Assembly: GCF_033898505.1 (NCBI RefSeq)
Contig: NZ_JAXAFK010000005.1
Coordinates: 62,001-126,000 of the forward strand
Direction: 5' to 3'
Length of the DNA: 64,000 bases
Source of the DNA: Pectobacterium carotovorum
Lineage (GTDB): Bacteria; Pseudomonadota; Gammaproteobacteria; Enterobacterales; Enterobacteriaceae
Below, one piece after another: positions 29,434-37,787 of this stretch. The first letter of the stretch is position 1. Each line of letters opens with the position of its first letter. The notes under the pieces were generated by a model that was not told the DNA's origin, ran no database searches, and saw only the letters and a program-made list of their open reading frames with translations. Made by a program: the position numbers and the translations under genes.

Positions 29434-30234
29434 ATGTACCATGTCGTTGCTTCCGATTTAGATGGCACACTGCTGTCACCTGACCACTCGCTGTCCCCGT
29501 ATGCAAAAGAAACCCTCAGGCTGCTGACGGAAAAAGGGATTCACTTTGTGTTCGCGACCGGACGGCACCACATGGATGTCGCGCAGATCCGCGATAATCT
29601 CGGCATCAGCGCGTTTATGATTACCTCGAATGGCGCGCGAGTGCACAACTCGCAGGGCGAGCTGATTTTTAGCCACAATCTGGATCAGGATATCGCCCGC
29701 GACCTTTACAGCGTCGTACACACTAACCCCGATATGCTGACGCACGTGTACCGCGATGATGAGTGGTTTATGAACCGTCCACGAGTGGAAGAAGAGCGTT
29801 TCTTCAAAGAGTCGATCTTTAAATACAAGTTGTTCGAGCCTGCGTTGCTGGAAACCGATGGCGTCAGCAAGGTGTTCTTTACCTGCGATTCCCATGAACA
29901 GCTGCTGCCGTTGGAAGAAGCGATCAATGCGCGTTGGGGCGACCGCGTTAACGTGAGCTTTTCGACGCTCACCTGTCTGGAAGTGATGGCGGGCGGCGTA
30001 TCTAAAGGCCATGCGCTGGAGCAGGTGGCGAAGATCATCGGCTTCTCGCTCAAAGAGTGCGTAGCGTTTGGCGATGGTATGAACGACTACGAAATGCTGT
30101 CGATGGCAGGTAAAGGCTGCGTCATGCAGAACGCACATCAGCGCCTGAAAGATTTACTGCCGGATCGCGAAGTGATTGGTTCTAACGCAGACAGCGCGGT
30201 GCCGAATTACCTGCGGGAACTGTTTCTGAAGTAA
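29434..30234 (+). CDS. yigL: HAD-IIB sugar/pyridoxal phosphate phosphatase YigL
   Basis: A 266-residue Cof-type HAD phosphatase. Motif I is ASDLDGTLLSPDH (Asp near residue 8), motif II ITSNGARV, motif III the Lys region GGVSKGHALEQV, and motif IV AFGDGMNDYEMLSMAG. The E. coli enzyme dephosphorylates pyridoxal phosphate and sugar phosphates. In enterobacteria it relieves sugar-phosphate stress when its mRNA, processed from pldB-yigL, is stabilised by SgrS. Here it follows pldB by 100 bp in the same orientation, so that mode is possible. Confidence 0.94.
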   Translation: MYHVVASDLDGTLLSPDHSLSPYAKETLRLLTEKGIHFVFATGRHHMDVAQIRDNLGISAFMITSNGARVHNSQGELIFSHNLDQDIARDLYSVVHTNPDMLTHVYRDDEWFMNRPRVEEERFFKESIFKYKLFEPALLETDGVSKVFFTCDSHEQLLPLEEAINARWGDRVNVSFSTLTCLEVMAGGVSKGHALEQVAKIIGFSLKECVAFGDGMNDYEMLSMAGKGCVMQNAHQRLKDLLPDREVIGSNADSAVPNYLRELFLK

Positions 30235-30258
30235 GCCGTATATTCTCGAACCGACGTA

Positions 30259-30283
30259 CCATCGGGCACGTACTGCCCGATGG
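30259..30283. terminator. Hairpin between convergent yigL and glpQ
   Basis: A perfect 10-bp stem, CCATCGGGCA (30259-30268) with TGCCCGATGG (30274-30283), and a 5-base loop. Neither strand has a U tract, so it may protect 3' ends or assist termination without being an intrinsic terminator. Confidence 0.4.
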
Positions 30284-30295
30284 GATCGCTGAACT

Positions 30296-31381
30296 TCAGC
30301 GCGGTTTTTTCAGAAAATCGACCGCTTTGTCGGGGAAATCGGTGAACAGCCCGTCAACATCCGCCTGATAGTAGAGAATATCGTAGAGCCGATCGATATC
30401 CTTGGCGTACGCCGGTAGCCTGTCGGCCCTTGCCGTGAACGGGTGTACCTGAAGTTTATGTTGATGGGCGTCCTTCACCATGTCGGTAAAGGTGATGTTG
30501 TCAGACGTCGAACCTTTCTGGACGAGCATGTGGTAGTCCGGCCCGATACCATCGGCATAGGTTGCAATCTGCTGCATGGCGCCGGGCTTTTGCATCCAGT
30601 CGTAGTTGTAATTCACCCACGTCCCATCGGCCTGTTTCTCGTAGGTTTCATGCCAGTCGGTATAGGCAATCAACTGAATCAGGTTTAGGTCCATCTTCAT
30701 CTGCGGCTGCAATTCGGTTTTGATGCGCTTTAGCTCGGCAACATCAAACGATTGCAGGAAGACCTTATCGCTTTTTTTCGTATAGCCATACTGCTTCAAT
30801 ACGGCCAGCGTTTCGCGCGCGATGTCTTTCCCTTCCTGATGGTGAAACCACGGTGCTTTGATTTCGGGGTAGAGGCCGATGTTCTTGCCGGTTGAGTGGT
30901 TCAGTCCCTGAATAAATTCAATTTCTTCCTGAAAGGTATGAATACGGAAGTCGGATTTCCACATCGGAAAACGGTTCGGGTAGCTCTGTACCTGCTTGCC
31001 GTCTTTGATGTCGAATCCTTCGGTAAATTTCAGTGACTTGATTTCTTTCAGCGTGAAATCGATGGCGTAAAAGCGTCCATCTTTGCGGGCACGTTGCGGA
31101 AAACGTTCCGCAACGTCGGTCACGCGATCCAGATAGTGGTCATGCAGGACAATCAGTGCGTTATCTTTGGTGAGCACCAGATCCTGCTCCAGATAATCGG
31201 CACCTTGAGCGTAGGCCATTGCCTTGGCCGGAAACGTATGCTCGGGCAGATAGCCGCTGGCACCGCGGTGGGCAATAACGATTTTGTCGGTTGATGAAGC
31301 GGAGCCACTCGCGTGACTGGAAGCACTAAGGGAAACGGAGAGTGCGAGGGCGGAGAGTAGGGATGTTACGGTAACGTTCAT
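30296..31381 (-). CDS. glpQ: Periplasmic glycerophosphodiester phosphodiesterase
   Basis: A 361-residue periplasmic enzyme that hydrolyses glycerophosphodiesters from phospholipid breakdown to sn-glycerol-3-phosphate and an alcohol. A signal peptide (MNVTVTSLLSALALSVSLSA) runs to about residue 24. The GDPD signature IAHRGASGYLPEHT holds the catalytic His and Glu, and DYLEQDLVLTKDNALIVLHDHYLDR the Asp/His pair. It lies 75 bp downstream of glpT on the same strand, so its product is taken up by the adjacent transporter. Confidence 0.96.
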   Translation of the reverse strand: MNVTVTSLLSALALSVSLSASSHASGSASSTDKIVIAHRGASGYLPEHTFPAKAMAYAQGADYLEQDLVLTKDNALIVLHDHYLDRVTDVAERFPQRARKDGRFYAIDFTLKEIKSLKFTEGFDIKDGKQVQSYPNRFPMWKSDFRIHTFQEEIEFIQGLNHSTGKNIGLYPEIKAPWFHHQEGKDIARETLAVLKQYGYTKKSDKVFLQSFDVAELKRIKTELQPQMKMDLNLIQLIAYTDWHETYEKQADGTWVNYNYDWMQKPGAMQQIATYADGIGPDYHMLVQKGSTSDNITFTDMVKDAHQHKLQVHPFTARADRLPAYAKDIDRLYDILYYQADVDGLFTDFPDKAVDFLKKPR

Positions 31382-31456
31382 GCGATCAAACCTCTTTCTG
31401 TTGAGAGAAAGGAGGCGTCATCATGACGCCGCCAGAGGGATGCTTACAAGAGCGGG

Positions 31457-32806
31457 TTAAGCGCGGTTGGCTAACTCTGCTTTATGTTTTTTCTCATTCA
31501 GCATAACAACAATCAGCAGAAGTACCGCCAGAATGCTGCCGCCGATCATGACCATGAAGCCGCCATCCCAACCGAAGAAGTCAACGGTGTAGCCGACGAT
31601 GGCGCTGGCGGCAACGGAACCACCGAGGTAGCCGAACAGACCGGTAAAGCCTGCTGCTGTCCCTGCTGCTTTCTTCGGTGCCAGTTCCAGCGCGTGCAGA
31701 CCAATCAGCATAACCGGGCCGTAGATCAGGAAGCCGATGACGATCATACAGGCCATATCCACACCCGGATTACCGGCTGGGTTCATCCAGTACACGATGG
31801 TCGCTATCGTCACCAGTGTCATAAAGAACACGCCCGTTGCACCACGGTTGCCTTTGAACACTTTATCGGACATCCAGCCGCACAGCAGCGTACCCGGAAT
31901 ACCCGCGTATTCGTACAGGAAGTAGGCCCAGGACGATTTATCCAGTGCGAAGTGTTTCACTTCTTTCAGATAAGTCGGTGACCAGTCGAGGATGCCGTAA
32001 CGCAGCAGGTAAACGAAGACGTTGGCGATAGCGATGTACCACAGCAGTTTGTTCGGGAAAACGTACTGCATGAAAATCTGCTTAGCTGTCAGTTCTTCTT
32101 CGTCTTTTTCATTGTAGTCAACCGGATAGTCGTTTTTGTACTCTTCAATCGGTGGCAAACCACAGGATTGCGGGGTATCACGCATCAGGGCAAATGCGAT
32201 TAGCGCAACCAGAATCGCGGCGAAAGCAGGCATGTAGAGTGCGGCTTTCCAGTCGTTAAACCAGGCCATACCCAGCAGGAACAGCAGAGGCGGAAGCCCG
32301 CCGCCGACGTTGTGAGCACAGTTCCATACGGATACGATGCCGCCACGCTCTTTCTGCGACCACCAGTGAACCATGGTGCGTCCACACGGTGGCCATCCCA
32401 TTCCCTGGAACCAACCGCACAGGAACAGCAGGACGAACATAATCGCGATGCTTGATGTCGCCCACGGCACGAAGCCCATGAACAGCATCACGGCGGCCGC
32501 CAGAATCAGACCGGCAGGCAGGAAAACCCGTGGGTTGGAACGGTCAGATACCGAACCCATGATGAATTTGGAAAAGCCGTAGGCGATAGAGATACCGGAC
32601 AGCGCAAAGCCAAGGTCACCGCGTGAGAAGCCCTGTTCAATCAGGTAAGGCATTGCCAGTGTGAAGTTTTTGCGTACCAGATAGTAGGCGGCGTAGCCAA
32701 AAAAGATCCCCATGAAGATCTGCCAGCGCAGACGGCGATAGAGGGGATCGACACGATCCTGCGACACGCGTGGCTGGTGGGCGGCGGGCCTAAAAATACT
32801 CAGCAT
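31457..32806 (-). CDS. glpT: Glycerol-3-phosphate:phosphate antiporter GlpT
   Basis: A 449-residue MFS transporter of the organophosphate:phosphate antiporter family, with 12 helices. It is nearly identical to E. coli GlpT over long stretches: [15 protein letters not shown] carries the substrate-binding Arg, and [26 protein letters not shown] is the family signature. The start is the ATG at 32806 (MLSIFRPA, compare MLSIFKPA), with GGAG 6 bp upstream. The frame extends to a TTG at 32818 that has no ribosome site. GlpT also imports fosfomycin. A palindromic hairpin (31414-31430) follows, before glpQ. Confidence 0.97.
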   Translation of the reverse strand: MLSIFRPAAHQPRVSQDRVDPLYRRLRWQIFMGIFFGYAAYYLVRKNFTLAMPYLIEQGFSRGDLGFALSGISIAYGFSKFIMGSVSDRSNPRVFLPAGLILAAAVMLFMGFVPWATSSIAIMFVLLFLCGWFQGMGWPPCGRTMVHWWSQKERGGIVSVWNCAHNVGGGLPPLLFLLGMAWFNDWKAALYMPAFAAILVALIAFALMRDTPQSCGLPPIEEYKNDYPVDYNEKDEEELTAKQIFMQYVFPNKLLWYIAIANVFVYLLRYGILDWSPTYLKEVKHFALDKSSWAYFLYEYAGIPGTLLCGWMSDKVFKGNRGATGVFFMTLVTIATIVYWMNPAGNPGVDMACMIVIGFLIYGPVMLIGLHALELAPKKAAGTAAGFTGLFGYLGGSVAASAIVGYTVDFFGWDGGFMVMIGGSILAVLLLIVVMLNEKKHKAELANRA

Positions 32807-32841
32807 AGATATCTCCAATGCGAAAAAAAACGATAGCTTTT

Positions 32842-32859
32842 TTGTTCTATTACGAACGT
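32842..32859. promoter_or_regulatory. Candidate GlpR operator upstream of glpT
   Basis: GTTC (32844-32847) and GAAC (32854-32857) are 6 bases apart, the core spacing of GlpR operators, about 40 bp upstream of the glpT ATG. A half-conserved second copy, GTTC-N6-GCTC, is at 33034-33047, upstream of glpA. Both fit repression of the divergent glpTQ and glpABC operons by GlpR. Confidence 0.5.
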
Positions 32860-32980
32860 TATTGTAAGGGGCTAGCGTGCAAATGAGTGTGATTCATGAC
32901 GCTAATGTTACACTTTTATGAAACTGTGACGATTTTTGCGCTCATGTTAACAGAATCGGAAAATTCCACAGTGTGGTTTT

Positions 32981-32996
32981 AGTGATGTAAATCACA
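32981..32996. promoter_or_regulatory. CRP site between glpT and glpA
   Basis: AGTGA-TGTAAA-TCACA at 32981-32996 matches TGTGA-N6-TCACA with one mismatch. It lies 125 bp upstream of the glpA ATG and 175 bp upstream of the glpT ATG. CRP activates both operons in E. coli. Confidence 0.75.
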
Positions 32997-33120
32997 CTTA
33001 TTGTTTTTAAACGCCCCTTTGTTTTCGTTTAGTGTTCGTTTTTGCTCTTTATCAAACATTAACCCTTCTTTCTGTGTCCCAATAGCAACATATATCCCCT
33101 CCGCCTTAAGCGAGAACACA

Positions 33121-34788
33121 ATGCGAACAAACGAGAACTGGCGTGAAACTGACGTGGTTGTCATCGGCGGTGGTGCGACGGGGGCAGGTACTGCACGGGA
33201 TTGCGCCCTGCGCGGACTGCGCTGCCTGTTGCTTGAGCGTTATGATATTGCGACTGGGGCAACCGGGCGTAATCACGGCCTATTACACAGCGGCGCCCGC
33301 TATGCGGTTACCGATGGCGAGTCTGCCCGCGAATGTATTGAAGAGAATCAGATTCTCCGGCGGATTGCCCGCCACTGTATTGAACCTACCGACGGTCTGT
33401 TTATCACGTTGCCGGAAGACGATCTCGGCTGGCAGGCGCAGTTTATTACCGCCTGCCAGCAGGCGGGGATTCGCGCGCAGGCGATAGATCCGCAGGAAGC
33501 GCTGCGGCTGGAACCCGCGGCTAATCCGGCGCTGATTGGAGCGGTGCGCGTGCCGGATGGTTCTGTCGATCCCTTTCGCCTGACGGCAGCCAACATGATC
33601 GATGCCTGCGAGCACGGCGCGGAAGTCTTGACCTATCATGAAGTTATCGGACTGATTCGTCAGGGCGATCGGGTTACCGGCGTGCGCGTTTTCGACCATA
33701 AAAAAGGTGTGGAAACGGAAATATACGCACAGGTGGTCGTCAACGCTGGCGGTATCTGGGGACAACACATTGCGGAATATGCCGATCTGCGCGTGCGTAT
33801 GTTTCCGGCAAAAGGCGCACTGCTGATTCTTGGGCACCGCATCAACAACATGGTGATCAACCGCTGCCGTAAACCGGCGGATGCCGACATTCTGGTGCCG
33901 GGCGATACCATTTCGCTGATTGGTACGACCTCAACTCACATCGACTACGACCAAATCGACAATATGCTGGTGACGCCTGCTGAGGTGGAAACGCTGATGC
34001 GCGAAGGTTCCATGCTGGCGCCGTCGCTGGCGAGCACGCGAATTTTGCGCGCCTATGCTGGCGTCCGTCCTCTTGTTGCCAATGACAGTGACCCCAGCGG
34101 GCGTAGCGTAAGTCGCGGCATTGTGCTGCTCGACCATGCCAGCCGCGACGGGCTGGAAGGGTTTATCACGATCACCGGCGGCAAGCTGATGACCTACCGA
34201 CTGATGGCGGAGTGGGTGACGGACGCCATCTGCAAAAAGCTGGGCCATGACGTGGCCTGCTCGACAGCGCAGACGCCGCTGCCCGGTTCTGAATCGCTGG
34301 ATGAAGTGAAAACCGTTCCTCACGCCCTGTCTGCTTATCCTGCGGCAAAACCGCTCTCGGCCCCGCTGCGTGGTTCAGCGATTTATCGCCACGGTGAACG
34401 TGCTGGAAGAATGCTGTCCGGCGAGCGTCTGGACCGCAGTCTGGTGTGCGAATGTGAGGCCGTGACGGCAGGGGAGGTGCGCTACGCCGTGGAATCGTTG
34501 CAGGTGAATAACCTGATTGACCTGCGTCGGCGTACTCGCGTGGGTATGGGCACCTGTCAGGGGGAACTGTGCGCCTGTCGTGCGGCGGGTCTGCTGTGCC
34601 GTCTGGGCACGGCGACGCCGGAGCAGTCGCTTACGCAACTCAGTCAGTTTTTGAACGAACGCTGGAAAGGCATTCGCCCGATTGCGTGGGGCAATGCCCT
34701 GCGTGAAAGCGAGTTTACCAGCTGGATTTATCAGGGTTTGTGCGGCCTGACGGCCAGCGACAGTCAGGAGGATCGCCATGCGCTATGA
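33121..34788 (+). CDS. glpA: Anaerobic glycerol-3-phosphate dehydrogenase subunit A
   Basis: A 555-residue FAD flavoprotein, the catalytic subunit of the GlpABC complex, which oxidises sn-glycerol-3-phosphate to dihydroxyacetone phosphate with menaquinone under anaerobiosis. The N-terminal dinucleotide-binding motif is DVVVIGGGATGAGTARDCALRG (residues 11-32). The C-terminal BFD-like [2Fe-2S] domain has CECEAVTAGE and GTCQGELCACRA. The ATG at 33121 is chosen; the frame runs 40 codons further upstream through the promoter region without similarity. The 3' end overlaps the glpB start by 11 bp. Confidence 0.96.
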   Translation: MRTNENWRETDVVVIGGGATGAGTARDCALRGLRCLLLERYDIATGATGRNHGLLHSGARYAVTDGESARECIEENQILRRIARHCIEPTDGLFITLPEDDLGWQAQFITACQQAGIRAQAIDPQEALRLEPAANPALIGAVRVPDGSVDPFRLTAANMIDACEHGAEVLTYHEVIGLIRQGDRVTGVRVFDHKKGVETEIYAQVVVNAGGIWGQHIAEYADLRVRMFPAKGALLILGHRINNMVINRCRKPADADILVPGDTISLIGTTSTHIDYDQIDNMLVTPAEVETLMREGSMLAPSLASTRILRAYAGVRPLVANDSDPSGRSVSRGIVLLDHASRDGLEGFITITGGKLMTYRLMAEWVTDAICKKLGHDVACSTAQTPLPGSESLDEVKTVPHALSAYPAAKPLSAPLRGSAIYRHGERAGRMLSGERLDRSLVCECEAVTAGEVRYAVESLQVNNLIDLRRRTRVGMGTCQGELCACRAAGLLCRLGTATPEQSLTQLSQFLNERWKGIRPIAWGNALRESEFTSWIYQGLCGLTASDSQEDRHAL

Positions 34789-36040
34789 CGTTGTAATTAT
34801 TGGCGGAGGGCTCGCGGGGCTGACCTGCGGTATTCGCTTAGCGGAGCAGGGAAAACGCTGCGCCATTGTCAGCGCCGGGCAGAATGCGCTGCATTTTTCT
34901 TCCGGTGCGCTGGATTTACTTTCCCATCTCCCTGACGGGCAGCCCGTGAGTCAGCCGCTTGAGGCGTTGGATGAGCTGGCGCGTCAGGCTCCTCACCACC
35001 CTTATTCCCGTATGGGTGCGGCGGCAGTGGCGGCCCTGTTGCCACAGGTTGAGGCGCTGCTGACACGCAGCACTATCTCCTTGCAGGGCAATCATCAGCA
35101 GAACCACTGGCGCATGACGCCGCTAGGTAAGTTTCGTGCCTGCTGGCTGAGTCCGGTCGATGGCGTAACGCGTGGTCTGCCGGATTCTGGCTTTGGCGAC
35201 AATCCGCTGATTGCAGGTATCGACGGTTTTCTGGATTTTCAGTCCCGAATTGTTGCCGGTACGCTCCAGGCACAGGGGATCGCGGCGCGCAGTGATGACC
35301 TCAAGCTGCCGGTGCTGGATCGGTTACGCCAAAATCCCAGTGAATTCCGTGCGGTAAATATCGCCCGCGTGCTCGACCGGCCGGAAAATCGTTCGGCGCT
35401 GGTGGAGGAGTTGTCGCTTCTGGCCAACGGTAACGATGCCATCATCATGCCCGCCTGTCTGGGATTGGATACCCCCGAGGTGGTGGGTGAACTCGCTGAG
35501 GCGCTAGGTAAACCGGTGATGTTGTTGCCGACCTTACCACCTTCAGTGCTCGGGTTGCGCTTGCATCAGGCGCTGTCGCAGCGCTTTCGCCAACTGGGTG
35601 GCATGGTGATGCCGGGCGATCGTGCGGTGCGTGCCTCGCTGTCGCCGCAGGAGATTGCCGTCCATAGCCACCATCACCGTGATATTCCGCTGCGGGCGAA
35701 GCATGCGGTGCTGGCGAGCGGCAGCTTCTTCAGCAACGGGCTGGTGACGCAGTTCGATCGGGTGACTGAACCGGTCTTTGGGTTGGACGTTCGGTTCGCT
35801 GACCAGCGCGAGGGCTGGAGCCAGCAGGATGTGTTTGCGCCGCAGCCTTATATGCAGTTTGGTGCGATTGTCGATGAGCATCTGCACCCGCGTATTGGAG
35901 GCAAAGCGATCGGTAATCTGTACGCCATCGGCGCGGTGCTGGAAGGTTTCGACCCGATCGTGCAGGGATGTGGAGCTGGGGTTTCCTTGCTCAGCGCACT
36001 TCATGTTGCCGAACAGATTTTGAAGGAGGGCAACCCATGA
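34778..36040 (+). CDS. glpB: Anaerobic glycerol-3-phosphate dehydrogenase subunit B
   Basis: A 420-residue flavoprotein subunit of GlpABC. It has the N-terminal dinucleotide-binding motif YDVVIIGGGLAGLTCGIRLAEQGKRCA (residues 3-29) and the C-terminal FAD-binding GNLYAIGAVLEGFDPIVQGCGAGVSL. Its start lies within the end of glpA and has AGGAGG 7 bp upstream; its stop overlaps the glpC start by 4 bp (ATGA). The complete gene order glpABC and the overlaps indicate one translationally coupled operon. Confidence 0.95.
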   Translation: MRYDVVIIGGGLAGLTCGIRLAEQGKRCAIVSAGQNALHFSSGALDLLSHLPDGQPVSQPLEALDELARQAPHHPYSRMGAAAVAALLPQVEALLTRSTISLQGNHQQNHWRMTPLGKFRACWLSPVDGVTRGLPDSGFGDNPLIAGIDGFLDFQSRIVAGTLQAQGIAARSDDLKLPVLDRLRQNPSEFRAVNIARVLDRPENRSALVEELSLLANGNDAIIMPACLGLDTPEVVGELAEALGKPVMLLPTLPPSVLGLRLHQALSQRFRQLGGMVMPGDRAVRASLSPQEIAVHSHHHRDIPLRAKHAVLASGSFFSNGLVTQFDRVTEPVFGLDVRFADQREGWSQQDVFAPQPYMQFGAIVDEHLHPRIGGKAIGNLYAIGAVLEGFDPIVQGCGAGVSLLSALHVAEQILKEGNP

Positions 36041-37248
36041 GCCTGCTTAGCGATAACAGTTTTGAAGATTGCATCAAGTGTACGGTCTGTACCACGTACT
36101 GCCCGGTTTCGCGCGTGAATCCGCTTTATCCCGGCCCGAAACAGGCCGGACCGGACGGCGAACGCCTGCGGCGCAAAGAGCCGGCGCTGTATGATGATGC
36201 GCTGAAATACTGCACCAACTGCAAACGTTGTGAGGTCGCGTGCCCATCGGATGTCAAAATTGGCGACATTATTCAGCGTGCAAAAGCGACGCACAGCAGC
36301 CACAAGCCGACATTGCGCGACGCGATTCTGAGCCATACCGACCTCATGGGATCGATTGCCACGCCGTTTGCGCCGCTGGTCAATACGGCTACCAGCCTGA
36401 AGCCGGTGCGCCAACTGCTGGATAAAGCGTTGAAAATCGACCATCGTCGCCAGTTGCCGAAATACTCGTTCGGCACCTTCCGGCGCTGGTATCGTCAGCA
36501 GGCGGCAAAGCAGCAGGCCTATGATGAGCAGGTCGCTTATTTCCACGGCTGCTATGTGAACTACAACCATCCACAGCTGGGTAAAGATCTGGTTCAGGTC
36601 TTTAACGCGATGGGTATTGGCGTCCAGTTGCTGAATAAAGAGAAATGCTGTGGCGTACCGCTGATCGCCAATGGTTTTCACGACAAGGCCAGAAAGCAGG
36701 CACGCGCGAATATCACGTCGCTGGATGAGGCAATCAATCAGAAATCCCTGCCGGTGGTCGCGACGTCATCCAGCTGTACGTTCACGCTGCGGGATGAATA
36801 CCCGCATCTGCTGGGCGTGGATAACGGCAACGTGCGCGATGGCATCGAACTGGTGACGCGCCAGCTCTATCGTCTGCTGGAAGAAGAGGGACGGACGCTG
36901 CCGCTGCGTAAATTGCCGCTGCGGGTGGCGTATCACACGCCATGCCACCTGGAGAGGATGGGGTGGACAGCGTATACCCTGGCGCTGCTGCAACGCATCC
37001 CCGGTCTTGAGCTGGTGATGTTGGACTCCCAGTGCTGCGGTATTGCGGGCACCTACGGCTTCAAGAAAGAGAATTACGCCACGTCGCAAGGTATTGGTGC
37101 ACCGCTGTTCCAGCAGATTGAAGAGAGCGGGGTCGATATCGTGGTGACGGACTGCGAAACCTGTAAATGGCAGATTGAGATGTCGACCAGCAAAAAGTGC
37201 GAACACCCGATCACCCTGCTGGCAAGGGCATTGGCGCAGCCAGAGTAG
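36037..37248 (+). CDS. glpC: Anaerobic glycerol-3-phosphate dehydrogenase subunit C
   Basis: A 403-residue Fe-S subunit that anchors GlpAB to the membrane and passes electrons to menaquinone. There are two ferredoxin-type [4Fe-4S] motifs near the N-terminus (CIKCTVCTTYCPV and CTNCKRCEVACPSD) and two CCG domains (KCCGVPL and QCCGIAGTYG). The ATG at 36037 follows AAGGAGGG; the frame begins earlier (35968) inside glpB and that part is not used. No transmembrane helix is obvious, so membrane contact is probably through amphipathic segments. Confidence 0.95.
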   Translation: MSLLSDNSFEDCIKCTVCTTYCPVSRVNPLYPGPKQAGPDGERLRRKEPALYDDALKYCTNCKRCEVACPSDVKIGDIIQRAKATHSSHKPTLRDAILSHTDLMGSIATPFAPLVNTATSLKPVRQLLDKALKIDHRRQLPKYSFGTFRRWYRQQAAKQQAYDEQVAYFHGCYVNYNHPQLGKDLVQVFNAMGIGVQLLNKEKCCGVPLIANGFHDKARKQARANITSLDEAINQKSLPVVATSSSCTFTLRDEYPHLLGVDNGNVRDGIELVTRQLYRLLEEEGRTLPLRKLPLRVAYHTPCHLERMGWTAYTLALLQRIPGLELVMLDSQCCGIAGTYGFKKENYATSQGIGAPLFQQIEESGVDIVVTDCETCKWQIEMSTSKKCEHPITLLARALAQPE

Positions 37249-37320
37249 CAAACAGAAGGGGAGCAAAACGGGCTGTTCCGCAGTCCGTATTGAGAATAAG
37301 AATTTATCGCAAAAAGCACT

Positions 37321-37350
37321 TTACAAGTGCGAATGATAATGATTATTATT
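37321..37350 (+). promoter_or_regulatory. Fur-regulated promoter of ryhB
   Basis: TTACAA (37321-37326) and TATTAT (37344-37349) form -35 and -10 boxes with a 17-bp spacer. An AT-rich Fur box, AATGATAATGATTATTATT (37332-37350), with GATAAT-g-ATTATT at its core, covers the spacer and -10. Iron-loaded Fur there would block transcription, and iron limitation would release it. The predicted start is about 37356. Confidence 0.75.
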
Positions 37351-37355
37351 GCTGT

Positions 37356-37494
37356 GCGTTCCGGGGAACGATGTCATGCGCCTGTGTTAGTTATTGATAG
37401 TGTTCATGACGATCCGGCTTCCCTGTGAAGGCACGACATTGCTCACATTGCTTCCAGTATTATTTAGCCAGCTCGGGTGCTGGCTTTTTTTTTT
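37356..37494 (+). ncRNA. ryhB: RyhB-type iron-sparing small RNA
   Basis: The stretch 37431-37462 (GCACGACATTGCTCACATTG and the following CTTCCAGTATTA) matches the conserved target-pairing core of E. coli RyhB as I know it. The 3' end, with TTAGCCAGC and GGGTGCTGGCTTTT, matches its terminator. RyhB is an Hfq-dependent RNA that down-regulates iron-using proteins when iron is short. The upstream Fur box supports the call. The promoter I can see gives an RNA of about 139 nt against 90 in E. coli; the extra 5' part includes a CGTTCC/GGAACG hairpin near 37357. The 5' end is inferred. Confidence 0.88.
37466..37494 (+). terminator. Rho-independent terminator of ryhB
   Basis: AGCCAGC (37466-37472) pairs with GCTGGCT (37479-37485) over a 6-base loop and is followed by a ten-base T run (37485-37494). 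Confidence 0.93.
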
Positions 37495-37605
37495 GCCTAT
37501 CGAACGCTCCCAGAGCACTCCGTTTAAGATCTTCTGAAAGTCTCTTTCCTTTCCGCTGCCATAAGCCATTTACTGCTGTTTAACCGACGCGTTGCGCTGG
37601 ATATC

Positions 37606-37683
37606 TCATGCCTGAGATACGTTTCCACCCAGCAGCATGAAGGATGCGAAGGCGATCACAACAAAGTAAAAACGGTGTTTCAT
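37606..37683 (-). CDS. Possible 25-residue peptide that is only a signal sequence
   Basis: A minus-strand frame from ATG (37683) to TGA (37606). It encodes a basic start (MKHRFYF), a hydrophobic core (VVIAFASFMLLGG) and the end NVSQA, which is a signal-peptidase-type site placed exactly at the stop. A purine-rich AAAGAGAAA sits directly before the ATG. It lies between ryhB and the divergent LevR-like regulator. It could be a remnant of an exported protein, a small membrane peptide, or chance; past the stop the frame stays open for 11 codons. Low confidence. Confidence 0.3.
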   Translation of the reverse strand: MKHRFYFVVIAFASFMLLGGNVSQA

Positions 37684-37728
37684 TTTCTCTTTAGAGAGCC
37701 GATAGTCGCTAGTGTTCAATGAATTTTT

Positions 37729-37759
37729 AGTGTCTAGTGTCTAAAAAAGGATGGACACT
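37729..37759. promoter_or_regulatory. Palindromic site upstream of the LevR-like regulator
   Basis: AGTGTC (37736-37741) and GACACT (37754-37759) form a perfect inverted repeat with a 12-base spacer, preceded by another AGTGTC at 37729-37734. The same arrangement, AGCGTC-N12-GACACT, occurs at 48265-48288 upstream of the lyase operon. It lies 29 bp before the chosen start of the regulator, where a bound protein would block translation initiation or the promoter, so autoregulation is likely. Confidence 0.55.
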
Positions 37760-37787
37760 ATCCTGCTCACCACGGTGGAATCCGCTC

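Noticed and set aside
36001..36681. 226-codon minus-strand frame opposite glpC
   Set aside because: Antisense to the Fe-S Cys motifs of GlpC; no independent support.
37387..37569. 60-codon minus-strand frame over ryhB
   Set aside because: It runs through the RyhB terminator in antisense and has no start signal.
37737..37787. GTG at 37737 as start of the LevR-like regulator
   Set aside because: It lies inside the palindromic operator and gives 17 extra residues outside the winged helix; the ATG at 37788 has a better ribosome site.
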